Positions 34,210 to 43,611 are shown, counted from the stretch's first letter. The stretch is 64,000 bases of DNA from Neisseria mucosa (GCF_003044445.1 NZ_POWX01000001.1:1-64000); one strand, 5' to 3'. Numbers and translations are program-made. Notes: generated from the letters alone by a model not told the origin.

Positions 34210-34239
34210 ATTATAATCGACAAATCAAGCAAATACCAA
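34210..34239 (-). promoter_or_regulatory. putative S10-cluster promoter
   Basis: Read leftward, TTGGTA (34239-34234), an 18-bp spacer and consensus TATAAT (34215-34210) lie about 90 bases upstream of rplC. The leader that would follow contains the dyad ACTTGG...CCAAGT, a possible control hairpin. Confidence 0.6.
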
Positions 34240-34358
34240 TCTTTTTTTAACACAGGGGCTTACTCATGCTTTTTATCTCTATAAATTGATATTTCGCCGT
34301 CTATATACCCGAGGGAAGCGACGTGTTGTTTACACACAAATCACCTTCCATATTTAAC

Positions 34359-34405
34359 AAAAGGTCGTCTGAAAACCACAATCACAGGTTTTCAGACGAC
34401 CTTTT
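34359..34405. terminator. DUS inverted-repeat terminator after ampG
   Basis: Nineteen-base arms (34359-34377 and 34387-34405) surround a 9-nt loop, 15 bases past the leftward ampG stop and upstream of the rplC promoter, insulating the two units. Confidence 0.8.
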
Positions 34406-34420
34406 ATCCTACCGATACAT

Positions 34421-35704
34421 TCAAACAGCGGTCTGTTTCGCTTTATCTCCGTTCCAAGGCGCAACTTTAAACAGCAGCAGCATACCCGGAATCCCCAACA
34501 TAAAACACAGCCAGAAGAAATTGACGTAGCCCATCGCTTCAATCAGAAACCCTGCTGTCGCATTCATAAACGTACGCGGTACGGCGGATAGGCTGGACAG
34601 CAGCGCAAACTGCGTGGCGGTAAATGCGGTATTGGTTTGTTGCGCCATATACGACACAAATGCCACCGTACCCAGGCCTACACCCACTGCCTCGGCAGCA
34701 ATAACGACTGCCAACATGGTTCGTTCTGATGCGCCTACATGCTCGAAATGTCCGAAACTTGCCAGCCATGCAAAACCTAAAATCGTCACCCATTGCACCA
34801 AACCAAAAAGCCACAATGCACGGTTCACGCCTAATTTGTTTACCCAAATGCCGCCGATAATCCCGAAAATCACCGCCGGCCACAAGCCTGCATTTTTCGC
34901 AATCAGTCCGATGTCGGTCTTGGAGAATCCCATGTCGATATAAAACGGTGTTGCCAAGGCGGTTGCCATGCTGTCGCCCAGCTTATACAGCAAGATAAAC
35001 GCCAAAATAATCAGCGCCTGCGTAACGCTTTGACGGGTAAAGAAATCGCGGAACGGCTCGATAACGGTATCTTTCAATCCTTTTGCAGCGACGGGTTGGC
35101 GGGCCGGTTCTCGCGCTACGAATAAAGTAGCCAGCAACCCCGGAACCATGAACAGCGCAGTAATAATGAAGACGGACGACCAAGGCATCCTGTCGGCCAA
35201 AATCAAACTCAATGAAGCCGGAATCAGCGAGGAAATACGATAGGCATTTACATACAGCGAGTTACCCAAAACCAACTCTTCATCGGATAACACTTCTCGG
35301 CGGAAAGCATCGATCACAATATCCTGACTGGCGGAAAAAAACGCTACTACCAAAGACAGCCCCAAAATAATGGACAAGTGTTCTTGCGGGCGGACAAACG
35401 CATAGGCAGCCAAAAGCAGCAAAAGCGCTATCTGCATCACCAACATCCAGCCGCGCCGCAAACCTAAAAACGGCAGGCGTACAGAGTCCATGAGCGGAGA
35501 CCAGATAAATTTCCAAGTGTAGGGAAAACCGATCAGGGCAAACAGTCCTATGGTTTTCAAATCAACATGTTCGCTGCGCAGCCACGCCGGAATCAGGCTA
35601 TATAGGAAATAAAGCGGCAGCCCCGATGTGAAGCCTGTAAAAATACAGATGAGCATATTGCGCGAAAAAATCCGCTGCATCGTGCTTGGTTGTGAAGCAG
35701 TCAT
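34421..35704 (-). CDS. ampG: AmpG-like muropeptide MFS permease
   Basis: A 427-aa, about twelve-helix permease. The N-terminal block FTGFTSGLPLYFLYSLIPAWL, the loop FPYTWKFIWSPLMDSVR and FFSASQDIVIDAFRREVL are typical of AmpG/PAT transporters. They import GlcNAc-anhydroMurNAc peptides for cell-wall recycling. Neisseria is known to release such fragments as inflammatory signals, so this importer affects how much is retained. The gene is monocistronic and ends in a DUS hairpin. Confidence 0.88.
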   Translation of the reverse strand: MTASQPSTMQRIFSRNMLICIFTGFTSGLPLYFLYSLIPAWLRSEHVDLKTIGLFALIGFPYTWKFIWSPLMDSVRLPFLGLRRGWMLVMQIALLLLLAAYAFVRPQEHLSIILGLSLVVAFFSASQDIVIDAFRREVLSDEELVLGNSLYVNAYRISSLIPASLSLILADRMPWSSVFIITALFMVPGLLATLFVAREPARQPVAAKGLKDTVIEPFRDFFTRQSVTQALIILAFILLYKLGDSMATALATPFYIDMGFSKTDIGLIAKNAGLWPAVIFGIIGGIWVNKLGVNRALWLFGLVQWVTILGFAWLASFGHFEHVGASERTMLAVVIAAEAVGVGLGTVAFVSYMAQQTNTAFTATQFALLSSLSAVPRTFMNATAGFLIEAMGYVNFFWLCFMLGIPGMLLLFKVAPWNGDKAKQTAV

Positions 35705-35785
35705 AATAGGTCAGCAACATCAAAAAGAAAGGCGCATTGTAACAAATCCTGTTCAAACAAACTTTAAACTATGCATAATAATCAA

Positions 35786-35828
35786 AAAGGTCGTCTGAAA
35801 ACCGTTTTTCCGTTTTCAGACGACCTTT
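35786..35828. terminator. DUS inverted-repeat terminator after MFS gene
   Basis: Seventeen-base arms (35786-35802 and 35812-35828) lie 24 bases past the MFS stop and upstream of ampG, which is transcribed the same way. Confidence 0.78.
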
Positions 35829-35851
35829 ATTCTTTGCTTTGTTTAAGCGGG

Positions 35852-37066
35852 TTACGCCGTTTTCTTTTCGCGTATCGGCAGGTTCAGCAACGCCGCCGTT
35901 CCCGCCAACACCGCGTCGGCATACCACATCCAGCCGTAATCGTTGAATTGGTAAATCACGATGCCGCCGATATACGAGCCTAAAAAGCCGCCGATTTGGT
36001 GGCTCAACATGGTCAGCCCGAACAGGGTCGCCAGATAGCGCGTGCCGAACAGCTTGCCTGTAATCGCAGCGGTCGGCGCGACGGTGGCGAGCCAAGTGAA
36101 GCCCAGCGCAGCGGCGAAAATGTAGAAATTGACGTCGGTTCTCGGGGCGGCAAGGTAGATCAGCACCATCGCCACACGCGAGGCGTACAGTCCGAACAAA
36201 ACATATTTGCCCAAAAACCGCCCCGTACACCAGCCCGAAAAAATGCAGCCCGCGATGTTCGCCAGCCCGATAATCGCAATCGAAGTCGAAGCGACCGAAG
36301 CGGGCAGACCGCAGAGCGCGATTTCGTTGGGCAGGTGGGTTACCAAAAACGCAATGTGGAAACCGCAGGTAAAAAAGCCCAAGTGCAGCAGGATGTAGCT
36401 TCGGTCTTTAAACGCCGCTTTAACCGCCTGCCCCAGCGTTTGCCCGTTTTCAGACGACGTGTGGTGCGTGGCGACAGCGTTTTTGCCGCCCGCCAGCCAC
36501 CACGAAATCGGCAGGATCAAAAGTGCGATGCCGCTCCAAACGTAAAACGTTCCCGTCCAGCCGACGGCGGGTAATATCAACAAACCCTGCACCAGCGGCG
36601 CAAACAGAAACTGCCCCGCCGAACCGCCCGCGTTGACCAGACCCGAAGCCAAACCGCGTTTGTGTGGCGGTACTTTCGCCGCGACCTGCCCCATGATGAT
36701 GGAGAAACCGCCCGCGCCCGTTCCGAATGCAAAAAGCAGCCCGATTGCCAGCATCAGTCCCCAATAAGTCGGCATCTGCGGCACCATCAGACAGGCGCAA
36801 GCCAACAGCAGCGCGCCGCCGCCCAACACCTTAAACGCGCCGAAACGGTCGGCAAGCGCGCCGGAAAGCGGCTGGGACAAGCCCCACATCAACTGGAAAA
36901 CGGCGATAATCAGGCTGAACTCTTGGATACTCAGTTCGGTAGAGTCGACGACCGGACGGACAAACAGCCCCATAGTCATGCGCATACCAATGGTAATCAG
37001 CAGGATGGAGGCGGCAGCGGTGATAACCAGCCAAAGGTTGGGGGATTTTTGCTGTGTGTGGGTCAT
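35852..37066 (-). CDS. MFS transporter
   Basis: A 404-aa twelve-helix major facilitator. It has the loop 2-3 motif G-A-L-A-D-R-F-G, the long helix-5 region GGFSIIMGQVAAKVPPHKRGLASGLVNAGG, and a central cytoplasmic loop near 200-215 whose HTSSENGQ is an in-frame DUS. The substrate is unknown; the closest general match is the monocarboxylate/oxalate-type MFS branch, a weak inference. It is a single gene between DUS hairpins. Confidence 0.8.
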   Translation of the reverse strand: MTHTQQKSPNLWLVITAAASILLITIGMRMTMGLFVRPVVDSTELSIQEFSLIIAVFQLMWGLSQPLSGALADRFGAFKVLGGGALLLACACLMVPQMPTYWGLMLAIGLLFAFGTGAGGFSIIMGQVAAKVPPHKRGLASGLVNAGGSAGQFLFAPLVQGLLILPAVGWTGTFYVWSGIALLILPISWWLAGGKNAVATHHTSSENGQTLGQAVKAAFKDRSYILLHLGFFTCGFHIAFLVTHLPNEIALCGLPASVASTSIAIIGLANIAGCIFSGWCTGRFLGKYVLFGLYASRVAMVLIYLAAPRTDVNFYIFAAALGFTWLATVAPTAAITGKLFGTRYLATLFGLTMLSHQIGGFLGSYIGGIVIYQFNDYGWMWYADAVLAGTAALLNLPIREKKTA

Positions 37067-37267
37067 GGTTATGATTTGTTTCTATTGAAAAATGCCGTTC
37101 AATCAACCGGCAAAACGACGGATTTTAACAAACGGGCTGACGTGGGCTAAATAACGCCTAATGCTTTGATTATAGCCAAAACCTCTATCCGTGCCACCTT
37201 GTCCGTTTCCTTTTATACGCAAGACAGGATGTGGAATGCGGACGGAAATTCAGTGCATAAAAAACGG
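37067..37267. other. upstream region of MFS gene
   Basis: No gene is visible. It should hold the leftward promoter of the MFS gene. The composition changes from GC-rich to AT-rich toward the DUF3304 gene. Confidence 0.4.
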
Positions 37268-37313
37268 CAAAGGTCGTCTGAAAACCCGAAATCCGATTTT
37301 CAGACGACCTTTG
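37268..37313. terminator. DUS inverted-repeat terminator at edge of AT-rich island
   Basis: Seventeen-base arms (37268-37284 and 37297-37313) lie 57 bases past the stop of the DUF3304 gene. Confidence 0.75.
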
Positions 37314-37370
37314 TTCAAATAAATGGCAATTTATTTATTAAGAAATTAATTATACTGACTTATCATTTTT

Positions 37371-37841
37371 TTATTTTTCATAAGCATCTTGTTCAGCACG
37401 AATATGCTCATAATATGCATTCATAGGGTGCTTGGGATGCATTCGTGAATATCCTGTGACAAAAACTCTAACCTTATGCTCAGGTAGAATATGTGCCTGT
37501 ATATAAGCTTCACTATCCCCAACATATTCAATAGGAACTTCCATATTTATATGTTCCCATTTATCTGGTTCTTCTCTTAGAACAATCAATGTTACAGGAA
37601 CTGGTTTATCAACCTTAATAGATACACAACAAACAACTGCTCCGCCTCCATTATATGACAATGCATCCATTATAACTTTATTATCCTCCTCTCCTAACAT
37701 TACCGTAGCAGCCTCTCTCGTATAACTATATACTTCCATTGAATAAGTTTTAGTTAAAGGCTTATTATAATATAAACTAATCATCAGGATAGATACTATA
37801 CAAACCGCTATAATTAGTAATCCTTTAGTTCTTTGCTGCAT
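37371..37841 (-). CDS. DUF3304-like membrane-anchored protein
   Basis: A 156-aa protein with an N-terminal hydrophobic segment (about residues 7-25) that can act as signal anchor. The rest resembles DUF3304: YSYTREAATVML, then SYNGGGAVVCCVSIKVDKPVPVTL, VPIEYVGDSEAYIQAHILPEHKVRVFVTGY and a terminal HPKHPMNAYY. The adjacent cysteines C71-C72 (GAVVCCVSI) and GGG are family marks. No function is established; homologs often lie near secretion-effector or polymorphic toxin loci in Betaproteobacteria, so an envelope or immunity role is a guess. Codon use is strongly AT-biased compared with neighbours, suggesting recent acquisition. Confidence 0.72.
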   Translation of the reverse strand: MQQRTKGLLIIAVCIVSILMISLYYNKPLTKTYSMEVYSYTREAATVMLGEEDNKVIMDALSYNGGGAVVCCVSIKVDKPVPVTLIVLREEPDKWEHINMEVPIEYVGDSEAYIQAHILPEHKVRVFVTGYSRMHPKHPMNAYYEHIRAEQDAYEK

Positions 37842-38488
37842 TGAAGATCATCTTTCTTTAACCCAATAAGCTAAATCTATAATTACTTAATATAAATTTA
37901 AAATACTTCCTATTTTAAAATACTTTCTATATCATCTTTATTAAAAATTCAAGGAAGCTTCCCTCTAACTTCATTATTATCAAAAATAGTAGGAGTATAC
38001 CCGATAAAATTCTTAATAAAAAAACAAATTATTCATGTAAGCTTCTATTTTTCTTTAAGAACTATTCCAATCAATATATTTATATGCTCATATTTTTTAG
38101 TAGCAAGGGGGAAGTACATTTTCAGTTTTCTATTTTTACTTAATTTAGTATATATTCATTTCCACTTCACTTAGATCGAATAAATTATCAAATCGGGACT
38201 TTTCAATCACAAAAGATTATTCTAATTAAAAAACAATATTTTATTATAACCCATCATGCAAAGTGCAGTGCGTGCTTTATCAATAAAGAATTCATTTTAT
38301 CCCCTGACTCACTGAGCACCCAACAGATTTAACAGGCAAAACCTACGCTACGGCTTGACTGAAATCCCTCTGAAAAATTGAAACTTGGATTACAGTCCGC
38401 GTAGACGTAACGGTGCGGGTATTTTTGATTAACTATATTGACAAAAAATTAGGAAACACAGACGATATAACAGGAACACAAAACAGAC
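37842..38488. other. 650-bp AT-rich region without genes
   Basis: The sequence is strikingly AT-rich compared with flanking genes, with many stops in every frame and no ribosome binding site followed by a credible frame. The GC-richer piece from about 38330 (ACCTACGCTACGGC...CCGCGTAGACG) returns to the host composition. There are no DUS until 38490. It is probably the non-coding remainder of the insertion carrying the DUF3304 gene. Confidence 0.5.
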
Positions 38489-38530
38489 AAAGGTCGTCTG
38501 AAACCAGAATTTTGGTTTCAGACGACCTTT
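38489..38530 (-). terminator. DUS inverted-repeat terminator after rne
   Basis: Eighteen-base arms (38489-38506 and 38513-38530) lie 47 bases past the rne stop, with flanking A and T runs. Confidence 0.78.
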
Positions 38531-38577
38531 TTATCGATTCAGGCATCTACACTCACGATGCCCTTTTCTTTCAGCCT

Positions 38578-41500
38578 TTAGTCTTTGCGCGTTTCCACCA
38601 AGACCATTTCGGCAGCGGCGACAGGTTCGGCTTCGACTTTCGGCACGTCCGCGCGGCGCAGACCGGATTCGGGTTCGGGCTGAACCTGTTCGGCAAAGGC
38701 TGCGACGGCTTCGGGATCGGTTTCGACAAACACCAAACCGCCTAAGTCGGGCATCGCAGCAACGGCAGGGGCAGTTTCTTCCGCTTGGCTTGCTTCCAGC
38801 GCAGTTTGCGGCTCGGATTCTGCTGCTTGGGCGGCGGCCGCTGCTGCTGCGGCAAGGGCTTCGATGGCGGCGGCGGCTTCGCGCTCGGCTTTCCAAACGA
38901 CCAGTTCTTCCTCCATTTCGGCAACGGCTTCGACCTCGCCTTCGGCAGGGACGGCGGTCATCGGTTGATAGCCGTCTTCGGTTTCGATGGCGAATACGGA
39001 AGTCGAAGTTTCTTCAACACTGCCAATAGCGGAGTCGATAATGCTGCATTCGTCGTCGGTGCTGTCTTCGATGAGGATGTCGCTATCCACATCTTCGCCT
39101 TCGATGGAGAACACGAACGCTTCTTCAGCAACGGTAACAGGTTCGGAAACCACGACAACCAAAGGCTCGCCGCTATCCTCTGGAGCGGGAATGGTTACGG
39201 CAAAAGGCTCTTCTTCGACGGTATCGCCCATAACGTGTGCGGCGGCGAAGAGGACTTTGTCGGCGGTATCGTGAATATTCAGGTACTGCTCGATTTTGGC
39301 GGCAGACGGAATATTGCGTTTTTTACCGTTTTGACGGCGGTCGCGCTGATTATTGCGTTCGCGGCGGTCGCGTTGGTTGTTGCGATCGCGTTGGCGGCGT
39401 TCGTTGCCTTTCGGTGCATCGGTATCGGCGGTTTGCACGCCCTCTTCCGCCACATTGTCCACTGCTTCGGACAAGGTTTCTTCCGCGCGGATGTCCGCTT
39501 GTTCACGGTTGCGTTCGTTGCGGTTGTTGTTGCGGCGGCGTTTGTTGCCTTGCGCCTGCTCGTCTGAACGGGATTCGTTTTCAGACGACGTTGCGGCGGC
39601 GAGTGCTTGGACTTCGAGGTTTTCGGCTTCCGCTGCGGCATTGCGCTCGTTTTGACGGTTGCGGCTGCGGCGGTTGTCTTTGGCGTTGCGGGTTTCATTT
39701 TCCGCTGCCTGATTGTCCGCTGCTTTGTCTTTGAAGTCCGCCACTTCGCGCACTTCTACCTTGCTGCCGTCGTGCCTGTTGTTGCGGCGCGGGTTTTGGC
39801 GGCGGTTGTTTGCGCGGCGATTGCCGGAATTGCCGTTGCGGTTGTTGCTGCCCGAAGTGCGTTTTTCTGCCACTTCGGCAACAGGCGCGGTTTCTGCTGC
39901 GGTATTGCCGCCGAAAATGCGTTTGAGCCATGCTTTGAAGCTATCCCACCATGAACCGTTCTTCTGCTCGGCTACGGTTGGGGCAGGCTGGGTGTGGCGC
40001 ACGCCTTTGACGGCGGGTTCGGGGCGGGCGGCTTTGGCTCTTTCGCTGCCGAAAGGTTTGGCGGATTCGTCTTCTTCCGGCTCGGCAACGCGTTTGTAGC
40101 TCGGTTCGCCGTCTTCTTCTACGTCGTCGATGCGGATGCGGTTGATTTCGTAGTGCGGATTTTCCAAGTGGATATTCGGAATCAGGACGACGTTGACGTC
40201 CAAACGCTCTTCCATCGCAAACAGCTCGGCGCGTTTTTCGTTCAACAGGAAGGTGGCGACATCGACGGGCACTTGGGCGTGTACTTCGCCGGTGTTGTCT
40301 TTCATCGCTTCTTCTTGAATGATGCGCAAAACGTGCAGGGCGGTCGATTCGATGCCGCGGATGACGCCGGTACCGGCGCAGCGCGGACAGGCGACGTGGC
40401 TGCTTTCGCCCAAAGCGGGTTTCAGGCGTTGGCGGCTCAATTCCAAGAGGCCGAAGCGGGAGAGTTTTCCCATTTGCACGCGGGCGCGGTCTTTTTTGAG
40501 CGCGTCGCGCAGGACGTTTTCAACATCGCGCTGGTGCTTGGGGTTTTCCATGTCGATGAAGTCGATGACGACCAAACCGCCCAAGTCGCGCAGGCGCATT
40601 TGGCGGGCGACTTCTTCAGCGGCTTCCATATTGGTTTTGAACGCGGTGTCTTCGATGTCCGAGCCGCGGGTGGCGCGGGCGGAGTTGACGTCGATGGAAA
40701 CCAGGGCTTCGGTGTGGTCGATCACAATCGCGCCGCCTGAAGGCAGGCTGACGCTGCGAGCGAACGCGCTTTCGATTTGGTGTTCGATTTGGAAGCGGGA
40801 GAACAGCGGCGTGTGGTCTTGATAGAGTTTCAGACGACCTACGTTGCTCGGCATGACGTAGCTCATGAACTCGGCAACTTGCTCGTAAACTTCTTGATTG
40901 TCTACCAGAATTTCGCCGATGTCGGGACGGAAATAGTCGCGGATGGCGCGGATGAGCAGCGAGCTTTCCATGAAAAGCAGATAAGGGTCATGATGCGCTT
41001 TTCCTGCTTCTTCGATCGCCTGCCAGAGTTGTTTGAGGTAGTTCAAATCCCATTCCAACTCTTCCGCACTGCGACCGATACCGGCGGTACGGGCGATGAT
41101 GCTCATGCCGTTCGGAATGTCGAGTTCTGCCATAGCGGCTTTGAGTTCTTGACGCTCTTCGCCTTCGATACGGCGGGATACGCCGCCGCCGCGCGGGTTG
41201 TTCGGCATCAATACCAAATAGCGTCCGGCAAGGCTGATGAAGGTGGTCAGCGCCGCGCCTTTGTTGCCGCGTTCGTCTTTTTCGACTTGAACGATGACTT
41301 CCATGCCTTCTTTGAGCACGTCTTGAATGCGCGCCCTGCCGCCTTCGTAATCGCGGAAATACGAACGCGATACTTCCTTAAACGGCAAAAAGCCGTGGCG
41401 GTCGGTTCCGTAATCCACGAAACACGCTTCCAGCGACGGCTCGATACGGGTGATGATACCCTTGTAAATATTACCTTTGCGCTGCTCTTTACCCAGCGTT

Positions 41501-41589
41501 TCGATGTCCAAATCCAAAAGGTTTTGCCCATCGACAATGGCAACGCGCAGCTCTTCGGCTTGCGTTGCATTGAACAACATTCTTTTCAT
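38578..41589 (-). CDS. rne: ribonuclease E
   Basis: A 1003-aa endoribonuclease and degradosome scaffold. The N-terminal half is catalytic: the S1 domain includes IYKGIITRIEPSLEACFVDYG. The DNase I-like site has LVVIDFIDMENPKHQRDVE with its metal-binding aspartate, and the zinc-link CPRCAGTG. The C-terminal half is disordered, with Arg/Asn-rich blocks (about 590-760) then an Ala/Glu-rich acidic tail. The start MKRMLFNAT was chosen over a 20-codon upstream extension that translates a DUS. It is divergent from rluC, as in E. coli. Internal DUS translate as GRLKLYQ and SSENESRS. Confidence 0.96.
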   Translation of the reverse strand: MKRMLFNATQAEELRVAIVDGQNLLDLDIETLGKEQRKGNIYKGIITRIEPSLEACFVDYGTDRHGFLPFKEVSRSYFRDYEGGRARIQDVLKEGMEVIVQVEKDERGNKGAALTTFISLAGRYLVLMPNNPRGGGVSRRIEGEERQELKAAMAELDIPNGMSIIARTAGIGRSAEELEWDLNYLKQLWQAIEEAGKAHHDPYLLFMESSLLIRAIRDYFRPDIGEILVDNQEVYEQVAEFMSYVMPSNVGRLKLYQDHTPLFSRFQIEHQIESAFARSVSLPSGGAIVIDHTEALVSIDVNSARATRGSDIEDTAFKTNMEAAEEVARQMRLRDLGGLVVIDFIDMENPKHQRDVENVLRDALKKDRARVQMGKLSRFGLLELSRQRLKPALGESSHVACPRCAGTGVIRGIESTALHVLRIIQEEAMKDNTGEVHAQVPVDVATFLLNEKRAELFAMEERLDVNVVLIPNIHLENPHYEINRIRIDDVEEDGEPSYKRVAEPEEDESAKPFGSERAKAARPEPAVKGVRHTQPAPTVAEQKNGSWWDSFKAWLKRIFGGNTAAETAPVAEVAEKRTSGSNNRNGNSGNRRANNRRQNPRRNNRHDGSKVEVREVADFKDKAADNQAAENETRNAKDNRRSRNRQNERNAAAEAENLEVQALAAATSSENESRSDEQAQGNKRRRNNNRNERNREQADIRAEETLSEAVDNVAEEGVQTADTDAPKGNERRQRDRNNQRDRRERNNQRDRRQNGKKRNIPSAAKIEQYLNIHDTADKVLFAAAHVMGDTVEEEPFAVTIPAPEDSGEPLVVVVSEPVTVAEEAFVFSIEGEDVDSDILIEDSTDDECSIIDSAIGSVEETSTSVFAIETEDGYQPMTAVPAEGEVEAVAEMEEELVVWKAEREAAAAIEALAAAAAAAAQAAESEPQTALEASQAEETAPAVAAMPDLGGLVFVETDPEAVAAFAEQVQPEPESGLRRADVPKVEAEPVAAAEMVLVETRKD

Positions 41590-42154
41590 AATGATTACCT
41601 CGCACAGGCGGGCAGCCTTTTCAGACGACCTGCCTGCTCTGTCAGACACTCTGCGAGGCGGGCGGGATTAGGCATAGCCCGCGCCCCTTTTCGGCGCGGG
41701 ATGCAGAAACCCGGATGAGCAATCAGTTTTTGAATTGAAGTCCGCAAGGTTGCACGCCGCCCAAAACAATGCGGCCGTGTGCGGAAGGATACGGATAAAG
41801 AAGGCAATAAAGAACAATGCGGCGGAACGCTCCGTCCGCCGCCGAAGTCCGGACGGTACAGGTCCGGCTTAGAAAACAGGTAGCCGACATCTTCTTATTA
41901 TCGTTATGCCGGAAGTTTCGAACGGTGCGGCGCGGCAGGTTTGTCAAACACCCGCCCCTCGTCTTATGCCCGGTCAAATCGGCAAAATCAAATCAAACTT
42001 AATTACGCTCCTGCGTTTACGGGCTTTGGCATAAACGCAGGGAAAATGCTTTGCAGAGTGCGTTTTTAATATAAAATCTCGTTTTAACAATACCATCCGT
42101 CCCATACGGCCTGTTTGTACAGGTTTCTGCCGAAACGGATGTTCGGGATTATAG
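41590..42154. other. long rne leader / rne-rluC divergent region
   Basis: There are 565 bases with no credible gene between divergent rne and rluC. A single DUS lies at about 41620. E. coli rne has a long structured 5' UTR that RNase E cleaves to control its own level. The distance and the GC-rich dyads here (for example GCCCGCGCC...GGCGCGGG at about 41680-41700) fit a similar leader, by inference. Confidence 0.5.
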
Positions 42155-43153
42155 ATGAAAACGCACACAATAAGCAAAGATTCAGTCAGCCTGATTACCG
42201 TCGCCGAACACGAAGCCGGCCAACGCCTTGACAACTATCTGATAAAAATCCTCAAAGGCGTACCCAAAAGCCATATCCACCGCATTATCCGCGCCGGCGA
42301 AGTGCGCCTGAACAAAAAACGCTGCAAGCCCGACAGCCGCATCCAAACAGGCGACCTGCTCCGTATCCCGCCCGTGCGCACCGCCAAAAAACAAAGGTCG
42401 TCTGAAAACCGCGCCCAAGCCGTACCCGCGCGCGAATTTACCATCATCTACGAAGACGACGCGCTGCTCGTTATCGACAAACCCGCAGGCACCGCCGTCC
42501 ACGGCGGCAGCGGCGTGAGTTTCGGCGTCATCGAACAAATCCGCCGCGCCCGCCCCGAAGCCCGCTATCTCGAACTCGTCCACCGCCTCGACAAAGACAC
42601 CAGCGGCCTCTTGATGATCGCCAAAAAACGCAGCGCGCTCGTCAAACTGCACGAAGCCATCCGCAACGACCACCCCAAAAAAATCTACCTCGCGCTGGGC
42701 GTAGGCAAACTGCCGAACGACAGCTTCCACGTCAAACTGCCCCTGTTCAAATACACCGGCGCACAAGGCGAAAAAATGGTGCGCGTCAGCGAAGACGGAC
42801 AATCCGCGCACACCATCTTCCACGTGCTCAACCGCTTTTCAGACGACCTCCTGCACCAAGTCGGCCTCTCGCACCTTACCCTCGTGCAAGCCACCTTGAA
42901 AACCGGCCGCACCCACCAAATCCGCGTCCACCTCCAATCGCAGCAATGCCCCATCGCCGGTGACGAACGCTACGGCGACTACCAAGCCAACAAACGCCTC
43001 CAGAAACTCGGTTTGAAACGGATGTTCCTCCACGCCGCCGAGCTGCACCTCAACCACCCGCTGACAGGCGAAAAACTCATCTTAAAAGCCCCGCTGCCGC
43101 AAGAATTGGCACAATTTGTCTTAATGCTGGAAAACGCAGGGAAGGTCGTCTGA
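42155..43153 (+). CDS. rluC: 23S rRNA pseudouridine synthase RluC
   Basis: A 332-aa enzyme. The S4 RNA-binding domain (about 20-75) has GQRLDNYLIKILKGVPKSHIHRIIRAG. The catalytic domain has HRLDKDTSG with D146, then KKIYLAL and LKTGRTHQIRVHLQ. RluC makes pseudouridines around helix 75 of 23S rRNA. The linker (79-85, K-Q-R-S-S-E-N) and NRFSDDLLHQ are in-frame DUS translations. The last codons K-V-V-stop are themselves formed by a DUS, whose TGA is the stop codon. It is divergent from rne. Confidence 0.93.
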   Translation: MKTHTISKDSVSLITVAEHEAGQRLDNYLIKILKGVPKSHIHRIIRAGEVRLNKKRCKPDSRIQTGDLLRIPPVRTAKKQRSSENRAQAVPAREFTIIYEDDALLVIDKPAGTAVHGGSGVSFGVIEQIRRARPEARYLELVHRLDKDTSGLLMIAKKRSALVKLHEAIRNDHPKKIYLALGVGKLPNDSFHVKLPLFKYTGAQGEKMVRVSEDGQSAHTIFHVLNRFSDDLLHQVGLSHLTLVQATLKTGRTHQIRVHLQSQQCPIAGDERYGDYQANKRLQKLGLKRMFLHAAELHLNHPLTGEKLILKAPLPQELAQFVLMLENAGKVV

Positions 43154-43163
43154 AAGATAAATC

Positions 43164-43511
43164 ATGCCCTCACATCACAACATCCTACCTGCCGAAGAAT
43201 TTGTCCGACGCTGGCTGAATTTCAAAAAAAGTTATCTGTCAGAATTGAAAAACCGCCGTTCCGTTTCCGCGACGGCGCAAAAAATAAACATGCTGGAATT
43301 AACGGACAAGCAACGTCGTCTGTTTGACTCCGCATTGGAATCGGCGCTGGACGACATAATGTATTCCTTATTGCTCGGCTTGGATGGCGAAGCGGAAATC
43401 GGCGGGATACAGGAATCCTTTACCATCCTGAATGAAAACGGTGAAACGGTTTCCCCATGTGGTGAATTGTCCGATGCAGCCTACATGCTGATCCGCCAAA
43501 CGGAAAACTGA
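43164..43511 (+). CDS. hypothetical protein, 115 aa
   Basis: A small soluble protein with no signal peptide and no membrane segment. It is predicted mostly helical at the N-terminus (EEFVRRWLNFKKSYLSELKNRR), then a conserved-looking acidic helix ALESALDDIMYSLLLGLDGEA and a short strand SFTILNENGE. I do not recognise a family. Size, acidity and DLDG-type pattern are reminiscent of small immunity proteins, which is only a resemblance. It starts 10 bases after the rluC stop and is likely co-transcribed. Confidence 0.65.
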   Translation: MPSHHNILPAEEFVRRWLNFKKSYLSELKNRRSVSATAQKINMLELTDKQRRLFDSALESALDDIMYSLLLGLDGEAEIGGIQESFTILNENGETVSPCGELSDAAYMLIRQTEN

Positions 43512-43611
43512 TTGCTCAGGTCGTCTGAAAATTTTTCTATATTTTCGGTCAACGTAGCCCACATTACAGCTCGCTCGGAAAATGAAATACCAACTGTTCC
43601 CGAAAACACCC

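Noticed and set aside
38785..39567. 260-codon plus-strand frame opposite the rne C-terminal region
   Set aside because: Low-complexity Ala/Glu codons of rne leave the opposite strand open; there is no start signal and no domain.
42974..43163. DUS near the end of rluC as a terminator
   Set aside because: The DUS at 43143 is single, with no opposing copy nearby, so no hairpin forms; the orphan gene is probably read through.
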